NCBI GenBank assembly: GCA_018242005.1
Contig: JAFECU010000300.1
Location: 1-64,000, forward strand
Source of the DNA: Pseudomonadota bacterium
GTDB taxonomy: Bacteria > Pseudomonadota > Gammaproteobacteria > Burkholderiales > Burkholderiaceae_C
DNA length: 64,000 bases
Reading direction: 5' to 3'
Below are positions 57,063 to 64,000 of this stretch, piece by piece. The position numbers and the translations under genes were made by a program. Numbering within the stretch: the first letter of the stretch is position 1; the number at the start of each line of letters is the position of its first letter. A model generated the notes under the pieces. That model did not search any database, was not told where the DNA came from, and saw only the letters and a program-made list of their open reading frames with translations.

Positions 57063-57697
57063 TGGAACCCACCGCCAACGCTACCGTGTACATCGTGGAC
57101 GACGACGCCGAGGTGCGCGAGGCCGTGGCCTGGCTGCTGCGCTCGCGCCGGCTGTTCAGCGAGGTATTTGACAGTGCCGAGGCCTTCGAGCTCATGCTGT
57201 CCGAGCGCGCCGCCCGCGGCCTGCGCCAGCGCCAGCCCTGCTGCCTGCTGCTGGACGTGCGCATGCCCGGCATGAGCGGGTTGACCCTGTTCGACAAGCT
57301 GGTCGAGCACGGCGACACCGCCGCCATGCCGGTGATCTTTCTGACCGGCCATGCCGACGTGCCCACGGCCGTGGCGACGGTCAAGCGTGGAGCGTTTGAC
57401 TTCTGCGAGAAACCTTTCTCGGACAACCAGCTCGTGGACCGCGTGCAGGCGGCGTTGCAGCTGTCGGCCCGGCATCTGCAGGCCTGCCAGGCGCAGCATG
57501 AGCTGCAGGATAGGCTGGCCGAACTCACCGAGCGCGAGCGCGACGTCATGCGCCTGGTGGTTGAGGGCCTGCCCAACAAGCTGATCGCCGACCAGCTCGA
57601 CATCAGCGTGCGCACCGTGGAGGTGCACCGTGCGCGCGTGTTCGACAAGATGCAGGTCAAGTCGGCGGTGGAACTGGCCAATCTGCTGCGCACATAG
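57062..57697 (+). CDS. FixJ-family response regulator
   Basis: A 211-residue two-component regulator. The receiver domain (residues ~8-125) has the acidic pair VDDDAE, phosphorylated Asp65 in LLLDVRMPGMSG, Thr/Lys positions in FLTGHADVPTAV and CEKPFSDN. The C-terminus is a LuxR-type helix-turn-helix: LTERERDVMRLVVEGLPNKL followed by ISVRTVEVHRARVFDKMQV. Its ATG overlaps the kinase stop (TGATG), marking them as a cognate pair. Related pairs control dicarboxylate/aromatic uptake or metabolism; the regulon here is not evident. The coupled position behind yhdP and the amidase gene is unusual. Confidence 0.94.
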   Translation: MEPTANATVYIVDDDAEVREAVAWLLRSRRLFSEVFDSAEAFELMLSERAARGLRQRQPCCLLLDVRMPGMSGLTLFDKLVEHGDTAAMPVIFLTGHADVPTAVATVKRGAFDFCEKPFSDNQLVDRVQAALQLSARHLQACQAQHELQDRLAELTERERDVMRLVVEGLPNKLIADQLDISVRTVEVHRARVFDKMQVKSAVELANLLRT

Positions 57698-57704
57698 CAA
57701 AACG

Positions 57705-57728
57705 GGCCCGACCCGAGTCGGGCCAGCG
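57705..57728 (-). terminator. Terminator of the OmpA-family gene
   Basis: GGCCCGAC-CCGA-GTCGGGCC is a perfect eight-base-pair hairpin. Read on the minus strand it is followed shortly by CGTTTTGC, and it lies 28 bases after the stop of the gene ending at 57756; it also follows the plus-strand regulator's stop. Confidence 0.75.
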
Positions 57729-57755
57729 CGCGCAGCGCCTCAGGGGTGCGCTCAC

Positions 57756-58403
57756 TTAGCCCTGACGCTCGCCCATGAAGATTTCGACGCGGCGGTTGCG
57801 TGCCCGGCCCTCGGCCGTGTCGTTGCTGGCGATGGGGTCGTGCGAGCCGCGGCCATCCACCTGGATGCGCGCGCCGCTCACTCCGCGGGACGTGAGGTAG
57901 TTGCGCGTGCTCGTGGCGCGGTCCAGCGACAGCGGATTGTTGATGGCGTCGCTGCCCGTCGAGTCCGTGTAGCCGATGATGCGCACGTCGGCGTTGGGGT
58001 TGTTGCGCAGGCCTTCGGCAAAGCGGTCGAGGATGGGGCGGAAGCTCGGTTGTATGTCGGAGCGGTTCGTGGCGAACGAGATGTCGCTCGGTATGTCGAG
58101 CTTGAGCTGGTTGTCCGCCGTCTGCGACACCGTCACGCCCGTGCCGCGTGTGGCGGCCTGCATCTCCTGCTTCTGCTTTTCCATGTGCTGCGACCAGATG
58201 TAGGTACCCAGGGCGCCCACGCCCGCCCCGATCACGGCACCCGTGCCCGCATGGCCGCCGGTCATGGCGCCTATGGCGGCGCCGCCCAGGGCGCCGGCGC
58301 CCGCCCCAATGGCGGTGCGGCGCTGGGTGTCGCTCATGTCGGCGCAGCCGGTGGCCAGCATGACGGCGGCGGCAGTGGCGCTGATGAGAAGGGGTTTACG
58401 CAT
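57756..58403 (-). CDS. OmpA-family lipoprotein (YiaD-like)
   Basis: A 215-residue outer-membrane lipoprotein. Signal peptide with lipobox ATGC (Cys20); then a glycine-zipper segment (GAGAGALGGAAIGAMTGG and TGAVIGAGVGALGTYIW, residues ~33-70) and a C-terminal OmpA peptidoglycan-binding domain (residues ~105-212) with DISFATNRSDIQPSFRPILD, VRIIGYTDSTGSDAINNPLS and GRARNRRVEIFM including the Asp/Arg that bind meso-diaminopimelate. It tethers the outer membrane to the wall. Monocistronic, with its own terminator. Confidence 0.94.
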   Translation of the reverse strand: MRKPLLISATAAAVMLATGCADMSDTQRRTAIGAGAGALGGAAIGAMTGGHAGTGAVIGAGVGALGTYIWSQHMEKQKQEMQAATRGTGVTVSQTADNQLKLDIPSDISFATNRSDIQPSFRPILDRFAEGLRNNPNADVRIIGYTDSTGSDAINNPLSLDRATSTRNYLTSRGVSGARIQVDGRGSHDPIASNDTAEGRARNRRVEIFMGERQG

Positions 58404-58544
58404 GAATCACTCCTTGTGTCACAAAACAAACTATTGCGTGCAGCGTAGCCAGCGCCACGGCGTGGGTCTGTAGGACAGTCGCCCAGCTGCTGCCATGGTC
58501 GCGCAAACAAATGTCAAGAAAGTGTCAAGCGCTTGTTCGCCTCC

Positions 58545-58676
58545 TCACTCGTCCTTCCCATCCACGTCCACGGGCGGCGGCAGCTCGCCGCGTTTTCGGC
58601 CCGAGAACATGGTCCACCAGATAATTCCCAGCAAAATCAACAACGCCAGCAGCGCCTCAAGCAAAATCAGCCCCAT
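58545..58676 (-). CDS. Possible 43-residue single-helix membrane protein
   Basis: The ORF begins MGLILLEALLALLILLGIIW, a convincing transmembrane helix, followed by a basic stretch (SGRKRGE) and an acidic tail. Codon choice follows the genome's preferred codons. Its ATG and the ATG of mltA overlap head-to-head as the palindrome CATG (58674-58677), so the two are divergent with no spacer. The ribosome site (GAAGG) is weak. No family is recognised. It is either a real small protein or a by-product of the mltA leader; comparison with relatives would decide. Confidence 0.5.
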   Translation of the reverse strand: MGLILLEALLALLILLGIIWWTMFSGRKRGELPPPVDVDGKDE

Positions 58677-59811
58677 GAACCTTCGTCCCCTGCGTCTGGT
58701 TGTAACGGCGCTGATTGTAGGAATCCTGGCGGCCTGTTCCTCCAGCCCCCCCCTGACCGGCGATGCGCCCGTTCCCGCGGCCCGGCCGCCGTCCGCGCCT
58801 GCGGCTCCCGTGCCCGGAACGCTGGTGCAGTCCAAGAGCCGCTGGGTGCCCGCGGCCTGGAGCGAACTGCCGGGCTTCGAGGGCGACGCGCTTCACGAGG
58901 CCTGGAATGCCTGGCTGCGCAGCTGCGAGCGCCCGGCGCCGGCCTTCACCGCGCTGTGCGGCGACGTGCGTCGCCTGACCATCGCCAGTCCCGAGGAGCA
59001 GCGTGGCTGGATGATGCAGCGCCTGCGGCCCTATCGCATCGAATCGCTCGACGGCGGCGCCGACGGCCTGCTCACAGGCTATTTCGAGCCCTACCTGGAC
59101 GCCACGCGCCAGCCGGGCAACGGTTTCGTCGTGCCGCTGTATGGCCCCCCGGCGGATCTGGGCCAGCGCAAGCCCTGGTTCACGCGCCAGCAGATCGAGA
59201 CCTTGCCACAGGCCCAGGCCGCGCTGCAGGGCCGGGCCATCGCCTGGGTGCGCGACCCGGTGCAGGCCATGGTGCTGCACATCCAGGGCTCGGGCCGGCT
59301 GCGCGTGCAGGAGGCCGACGGCAGCCAGCGCCTGGTGCGCCTGGCGTTTGCCGGCACCAACGACCAGCCCTACAAGAGCGTGGGCAAATGGCTGCTCGAC
59401 CAGGGCCTGGTGCGCGACGCCACCTGGCCTGGCATCACGGCCTGGGTGACGCAGAACCCGCAGCGCGTCAACGAGATGCTCTGGTCCAACCCGCGCTACG
59501 TGTTCTTCCGCGAGGAGCCGCTCGACGCGCTGGACGCGGCCTTTGGCCCCAAGGGCGCGCAGGGCGTGCCGCTCACGCCGGGGCGCTCCATCGCCGTGGA
59601 TCGCCAGAGTATTCCCTACGGCACACCGGTGTGGCTGGCCTCCAGCGGGCCCACGGCCCAGCTGTCGCGCCTGGTGCTGGCGCAGGACACGGGCAGCGCC
59701 ATCCTGGGCGCCGTGCGCGCCGACTACTTCACGGGCTGGGGCCAGGAGGCGGGTGACATGGCCGGGCGTCTCAAGCAGAACCTGCGCCTGTGGGCGCTTT
59801 GGCCGCGTTGA
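58675..59811 (+). CDS. mltA: Membrane-bound lytic murein transglycosylase A
   Basis: A 378-residue outer-membrane lipoprotein that cleaves peptidoglycan glycan strands. The start at 58675 gives a lipoprotein signal peptide with lipobox LAAC (Cys21); the frame is open upstream without a plausible start. The MltA domain (GLLTGYFEPYLDATR, residues ~118-132) and the C-terminal 3D domain (VLAQDTGSAILGAVRADYFTG, residues ~327-347) with the catalytic Asp are intact. Its 3' end overlaps the convergent RND permease gene by 41 bases. Confidence 0.95.
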   Translation: MNLRPLRLVVTALIVGILAACSSSPPLTGDAPVPAARPPSAPAAPVPGTLVQSKSRWVPAAWSELPGFEGDALHEAWNAWLRSCERPAPAFTALCGDVRRLTIASPEEQRGWMMQRLRPYRIESLDGGADGLLTGYFEPYLDATRQPGNGFVVPLYGPPADLGQRKPWFTRQQIETLPQAQAALQGRAIAWVRDPVQAMVLHIQGSGRLRVQEADGSQRLVRLAFAGTNDQPYKSVGKWLLDQGLVRDATWPGITAWVTQNPQRVNEMLWSNPRYVFFREEPLDALDAAFGPKGAQGVPLTPGRSIAVDRQSIPYGTPVWLASSGPTAQLSRLVLAQDTGSAILGAVRADYFTGWGQEAGDMAGRLKQNLRLWALWPR

Positions 59812-62800
59812 GCCTTCGCGCCGCCTTGTGGCGCACGAACCAGTGGTGCGCCCGGTCCAGGTACAGGTAGATGACCGGCGTGGTGAACAGCGTCAGCAGC
59901 TGCGACAGCGCCAGTCCGCCGACAATGGCATAGCCCAGCGGCCGGCGCAGTTCCGAGCCCGCGCCATGGCCCAGCGCCAGCGGCAGGCCGGCCAACAGCG
60001 CGCACATGGTGGTCATCATGATGGGGCGAAAGCGCAGCATGCAGGCCTCGAAAATGGCGTCGCGCGGGCCCAGCCCGCGGCTGCGCTCGGCGTGCAGCGC
60101 AAAGTCCACCATCATGATGCCGTTCTTCTTGACGATGCCGATCAGCAGGATGATGCCGATCAGCGCGATCACCGACAGGTCGTAGCCGCCGGCCATCAGG
60201 ACCAGCAGCGCTCCCACGCCGGCCGAGGGCAGCGTGGACAATATGGTCAGCGGGTGGATGTAGCTCTCATACAGCAGGCCCAGCACCACGTAGACCGCCA
60301 CCAGCGCCGCGGCGATCAAATAGGGCTGGGTGCGCAGCGAATCGCCAAAGGCCTGCGCCGTGCCCTGGAAGTTGCTGCTCAGCGTGGCCGGTGCGCCCAT
60401 GTCGGCCTGCGCCTTCTCTATGGCCTGAACCGCCTGCCCCAGTGAATAGCCGGGGCGCAGGTTGAACGAGATGGTGACGGCCGGGAACTGGCCCTGGTGG
60501 TTCACCGCCAGGTAGCCGGTCCGGTCTGTATCGACCTCGACGAAGGTGGACAGCGGCACCTGCTGCCCCGTCAGCGGCGAGGTGAGGTACAGCCTGTCGA
60601 ACAGGTTCGGGTCCTGCTGCAGCGCAGGCGTGACCTCCATCACCACGTAGTAGCTGTTGAGCTGGGTGAAATACTGCGCCACCTGGCGCTGGCCCACGGC
60701 GTCGTTGATGGTGGCGTCCACCAGGGCCGGCGTGATGCCATAGCTGGCCGCGCGCTCGCGGTCAATCGTCAGGCGCGCGGTGGGCGCGGCGTTTTGCTGG
60801 TCCGAGGTCACGTCGGCCAACTCGGGCAGCGACTGCAGCCTCGCGGTGATGCGCGGCGACCAGGCGTTGAGCTCGGCCAGGTCGGTGTCGGTGATGGTGT
60901 ACTGGTACTGCGTGCGCGCCAGGCGGCCGCCGACGTTGATGTCCTGCCCCGCCTGCATGAACAGCGTCACGCCGGGCACCTGGGCCAGCTGCGGCCGCAG
61001 CCGGGCGATGACCTCGTCGGCCGAGGACTTGCGCCCCTGGGCGATGGGCCTGAGCGAGATGAAGGCATTGCCCGAGTTCAGCGTGGTGTTGCCAGCCTGC
61101 ACGCTGAATGCGGCGACGTCGGGGTCCCGGCGCACGATGTCGGCCAGGGCCAGCATGCGCTCGCGCATGGCCTGCGACGAGCTGTCCTGCCCCGCCACGG
61201 CCGTGCCGAAGATGAAGCCCGTGTCCTGCTGCGGGAAGAAGCCCTTGGGAATGGTGATGAACAGCAGCACCGTGGCCGTGACGGTGGCAAAGAACGCCAG
61301 CAGCGTCAGCAACGGGTGTTGCAGCACCCGGGTCAACGCAAGGCGGTAGCCCGACAGCAGGGCGTCGAAGCCGCGCTCGCACGCCAGGTACAGCCGGCCG
61401 TGGCGCCGCTCCCGGTGGCGCAGGAACCTCGCGCAGAGCATGGGCGAGAGCGTCAGCGACACCAGCACCGAGACCACGATGGTCAGCGTGACGGTGACGG
61501 CGAATTCACGGAACAGCCGCCCGACGATGCCGCCCATGAGCAGCAGCGGAATGAACACCGCGATCAGCGATACCGAGATCGACACGACGGTAAAGCCGAT
61601 CTCGCCGGCGCCCTGCAGCGCCGCTTGCCTGGGCTCCATGCCGGCCTCGATATGGCGGTAAATGTTCTCGATGACGACGATGGCGTCATCGACGACGAAG
61701 CCCACGGCGATGGTCAGGGCCATCAGCGAGAGGTTGTCCAGCGAATAGCCCAGCAGATACATGCAGGCCGCTGCGCCGAGTATGGCCAGCGGCACGGTGA
61801 CGCTCGGAATCAGCGTCACCGCCACGTTGCGCAGAAAGACGAAGATCACCGCCACCACCAGGGCGATGGACAGCAGCAGCGTGAACTCCACCTCATCGAC
61901 CGAGGCGCGTATGGTCTGCGTGCGGTCCATGATGGTGTCCACATGCACGCTCGGCGGAATGGCGGCGCGCAGTCTGGGCAGTGCGGCCTGCACGCTGTCC
62001 ACCGTCTTGATGACGTTGGCGCCCGGCATCTTCACGATGGCCAGGGTGACCGAGCGGCCACCGGAGATGTTGGAGCCGGCCGGCACCGCCGGACCGGGGA
62101 AGGACCAGGCGGCGAGCTTGGCGTTCTCGGGCCCATCGACGGCCACGCCCACGTCGCGCACGCGAATCGGCGCGCCGCCGCGCCAGGCCAGCACCACGTC
62201 GTTCCAGGGGGCGGCGTGCAGCAGCTGGTCGTTGGTGTAGACGTTGAAGGCCTGGGTCGGCCCGTCTATGGTGCCGGTGGGGGCGCTGACGCTGCTGCTG
62301 GCGATGACGCCGCGTATGTCCTCCAGCCCCAGGCCCAGGGCCTTGATCCTGTCGGGGTCTATCTGTATGCGTATCGCGGGCTTTTGCTGGCCGAAGACGT
62401 TCACCAGGCCCACGCCCGGGATGCGCGAGATCTGCTGCGCCAGGATGTTCTCGGCGTAGTCGTCCACCTCGGTGATGGGCAGCACGTCGGAATGCACGGC
62501 ATACAGCAGCACCGGCGATTCGGCCGGGTTGATCTTGCGAAAGCTCGGCGGGCTGGGCAGGTTCTTGGGCAGCTGGCCGGCGGCGGCATTGATGGCCGCC
62601 TGCACGTCCAGCGCCGCGCCGTCGATGTCGCGCTCCAGGTTGAACTGCAGCGTGACCTGCGTCATGCCCAGTGAGCTCGTCGAGGTCATCTGGGCGAGGC
62701 CCGGGATCAGCGAGAACTGGCGCTCCAGCGGCTGGGCCACGCTGGCGGCCATGGTCTCGGGGCTGGCGCCGGGCAGCCTGCCGGTGACCTGCAGCGTGGG

Positions 62801-62926
62801 GAAGTCGATCTGCGGCAGCGGCGCCACCGGCAGCAGCGGCCAGGCCACCAGGCCGACCAGCAGCAGCGCCAGGGCCAGCAGCGTCGTGCCTATAGGCCGC
62901 TGAATGAAGGGCGACGAGATGTTCAC
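59771..62926 (-). CDS. RND efflux pump permease (MdtB/MdtC-like)
   Basis: A 1051-residue RND transporter of the MdtBC/HAE1 branch. N-terminus ISSPFIQRPIGTTLLALALL is characteristic of MdtC-like pumps; QIDFPTLQVTGRLPGASPETMA follows TM1, and TM4 has LTIAVGFVVDDAIVVIENIY with the proton-relay Asp pair. The GTG at 62926 overlaps the adaptor's stop (GTGA); no ATG lies near the conserved N-terminus, so a GTG start is likely. It exports drugs or metabolites with the adaptor encoded just upstream. A second MdtB-like permease and a TolC homologue are not in the window. Confidence 0.95.
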   Translation of the reverse strand: MNISSPFIQRPIGTTLLALALLLVGLVAWPLLPVAPLPQIDFPTLQVTGRLPGASPETMAASVAQPLERQFSLIPGLAQMTSTSSLGMTQVTLQFNLERDIDGAALDVQAAINAAAGQLPKNLPSPPSFRKINPAESPVLLYAVHSDVLPITEVDDYAENILAQQISRIPGVGLVNVFGQQKPAIRIQIDPDRIKALGLGLEDIRGVIASSSVSAPTGTIDGPTQAFNVYTNDQLLHAAPWNDVVLAWRGGAPIRVRDVGVAVDGPENAKLAAWSFPGPAVPAGSNISGGRSVTLAIVKMPGANVIKTVDSVQAALPRLRAAIPPSVHVDTIMDRTQTIRASVDEVEFTLLLSIALVVAVIFVFLRNVAVTLIPSVTVPLAILGAAACMYLLGYSLDNLSLMALTIAVGFVVDDAIVVIENIYRHIEAGMEPRQAALQGAGEIGFTVVSISVSLIAVFIPLLLMGGIVGRLFREFAVTVTLTIVVSVLVSLTLSPMLCARFLRHRERRHGRLYLACERGFDALLSGYRLALTRVLQHPLLTLLAFFATVTATVLLFITIPKGFFPQQDTGFIFGTAVAGQDSSSQAMRERMLALADIVRRDPDVAAFSVQAGNTTLNSGNAFISLRPIAQGRKSSADEVIARLRPQLAQVPGVTLFMQAGQDINVGGRLARTQYQYTITDTDLAELNAWSPRITARLQSLPELADVTSDQQNAAPTARLTIDRERAASYGITPALVDATINDAVGQRQVAQYFTQLNSYYVVMEVTPALQQDPNLFDRLYLTSPLTGQQVPLSTFVEVDTDRTGYLAVNHQGQFPAVTISFNLRPGYSLGQAVQAIEKAQADMGAPATLSSNFQGTAQAFGDSLRTQPYLIAAALVAVYVVLGLLYESYIHPLTILSTLPSAGVGALLVLMAGGYDLSVIALIGIILLIGIVKKNGIMMVDFALHAERSRGLGPRDAIFEACMLRFRPIMMTTMCALLAGLPLALGHGAGSELRRPLGYAIVGGLALSQLLTLFTTPVIYLYLDRAHHWFVRHKAARRLNAAKAPTGAGSA

Positions 62927-64000
62927 GAGCCGCCCCCGGCCTGCTGCGTCTGGCCCGACCTGGCCTCGCGCACCAGCGCACCGGGGGTGAGCCGGTATTG
63001 GCCATCGACGACCACGCGCTCGCCCTCGGCCAGGCCCTCGGTGACCACCGTGCGGCCCTGCTCGTTGCTGCCGGCCGTGATGTCCTGCACGCGCGCCTTG
63101 CCCTCGGCATCGACGGCATACACATAGAGCCCGCGCGGCCCGCGCTGCACGGCGGCGCTGGGCACGGTGAGTGCCCCTTGCTGCGTGCCCAGCACCAGGC
63201 GTGCCTGCACGGCCTGGCCCGGCCACAGCCGGCGTCCGGGGTTGGGAAAATGCGCCTTCAGCAAGATGGTGCCGGTGGCGGTGTCGATCTGGTTGTTCAG
63301 CAGCGTGAGCCGCCCCGTGGCCAGCAGCGTGCGCGGCCCGCGCTCGAGCGCCTGCACCGCCAGACCTTCGCGCCGACCCTCATGCAGCGCGCGCTGCAGC
63401 GCCGGGAAGATGCCCTCGGGCAGGGTGAACTGCACGGCGATCGGGTCGATCTGGTTGATGACCAGAAGCCCGCCGGGGTCGGCCGCATGGACGATGTTGC
63501 CAGGGTCGACGAGGCGTGCGCCTATGCGCCCGGCGATGGGCGCGCGGATGGTCGTGTAGTCCAGCTGCACCTGGGCCAGCCGCACCTGGGCGGCGTCGCT
63601 CTGCACGGCAGCCGTGAGCTGGCGCACCAGCGCCCGTTGCGTGTCGAGTTGCTGGCGCGTGGCGGCGTCCTCGTGTATCAGCTCGGTATAGCGCTGCAGG
63701 TCCAGCCTCGCATTGGTCAGCTGCGCCGAATCGCGCGCCTGCTGGGCCTGGGCCTGCTGCAGCTGGGCGGAAAAGCTGCGCGCGTCGAGCCGTGCCAGCA
63801 GTTGGCCGGCCTTGACCTCCTGGCCCTCCTGGAAGGCCACCGAGTCGAGCTGACCGTCGACGCGCGTGCGCACCGTGACCGAGGCGATCGGCAGCACATT
63901 GCCCATGCCGGTGGCCGCGATCTCGACATCCTGGCGCAGCACGCGCGTGGTGGCCACGGGCACGGCATTGGCGGGTGACGCCTGTGCCTGCGGCGCCTGG
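62923..64000 (-). CDS. RND efflux periplasmic adaptor (MdtA-like), 5' end outside window
   Basis: At least 359 residues of an AcrA/MdtA-type membrane fusion protein; the frame stays open to the window edge, so the signal sequence and start lie beyond 64000. Lipoyl half-motifs (VRTRVDGQLDSVAFQEGQEV and IRAPIAGRIGARLVDPGNIV), the helical hairpin between them, and the barrel domain (GRLTLLNNQIDTATGTILLK; FPNPGRRLWPGQAVQARLVL) are present. Its stop overlaps the GTG of the permease, giving translational coupling. Confidence 0.93.
   Translation of the reverse strand, partial: QAPQAQASPANAVPVATTRVLRQDVEIAATGMGNVLPIASVTVRTRVDGQLDSVAFQEGQEVKAGQLLARLDARSFSAQLQQAQAQQARDSAQLTNARLDLQRYTELIHEDAATRQQLDTQRALVRQLTAAVQSDAAQVRLAQVQLDYTTIRAPIAGRIGARLVDPGNIVHAADPGGLLVINQIDPIAVQFTLPEGIFPALQRALHEGRREGLAVQALERGPRTLLATGRLTLLNNQIDTATGTILLKAHFPNPGRRLWPGQAVQARLVLGTQQGALTVPSAAVQRGPRGLYVYAVDAEGKARVQDITAGSNEQGRTVVTEGLAEGERVVVDGQYRLTPGALVREARSGQTQQAGGGS

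Overview
The window is a high-GC, gene-dense chromosomal segment whose proteins look like Burkholderiales, most probably family Comamonadaceae (Acidovorax/Alicycliphilus/Comamonas/Delftia-like). The grounds are several Bug/TTT- and Liv-type binding proteins, LysR regulators paired with CoA-dependent catabolic genes, a DUF3717-DUF1289 protein, and short interspersed repeats containing AGCTAT/GCTGCT or CGTCATCCCCGCGAAGGCGGGGAT-like palindromes that are common in that family. The genus is an inference. No rRNA, tRNA, CRISPR array, insertion sequence, prophage or integrase was found; nearly everything reads as core chromosome.

Layout. (1) 1-7602: the start of an M20 peptidase and a Liv-type binding protein on the minus strand, divergent from a four-gene acyl-CoA operon (DUF35 Zn-ribbon/OB protein, thiolase-like protein without catalytic cysteine, acyl-CoA dehydrogenase, PaaI-like thioesterase), then a LysR regulator divergent from a class III CoA-transferase. 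The DUF35/thiolase pair resembles the Ltp2/ChsH2 retro-aldolase of steroid side-chain catabolism. (2) 7656-14271: glutamate dehydrogenase, PACE-type efflux protein, a chemotaxis receptor, a YegD-like Hsp70 and an aspartoacylase-family enzyme. (3) 14268-16279: LysR, then a Bug binding protein coupled to the aspartoacylase, with a tandem palindromic operator candidate between them. (4) 16403-20530: pyrF, a capsule-type glycosyltransferase, an EamA transporter and a coupled pair of FlgO-like lipoproteins. (5) 20691-25043: pgk and the tightly packed run def, BamE-like lipoprotein, fmt, azlC, azlD; opposite to it run a LysM protein and dprA. (6) 27848-31872: argC divergent from sucC-sucD-terC. (7) 32441-34807: PP2C phosphatase, tandem-FHA protein and metallo-beta-lactamase-fold phosphodiesterase. 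(8) 34848-42597: small secreted protein, moaC, M48 metalloprotease with TPR-like tail, 4TM holin-like protein, a second terC preceded by a manganese (yybP-ykoY) riboswitch, small zinc/DUF proteins, yaeQ, purB and a glutathione S-transferase. (9) 42994-50065: an RND pump and adaptor whose genes follow glnE with overlap. (10) 50066-57697: yhdP, a nitrilase-family amidase, and a PAS histidine kinase with FixJ-like regulator in one close-packed run. (11) 57756-64000: OmpA-family lipoprotein, small membrane ORF, mltA, and a second RND pump with its adaptor, which leaves the window.

The best signals outside ordinary annotation are the Ltp2/DUF35-like catabolic operon, the manganese riboswitch upstream of only one of the two terC genes, tandem dyads in front of the Bug gene, a family-specific repeat lying in frame inside fmt, a three-member family of long inverted repeats, and the CATG start-codon overlap between mltA and a tiny divergent membrane ORF. 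Nothing seen amounts to a clearly new defence or mobile system.
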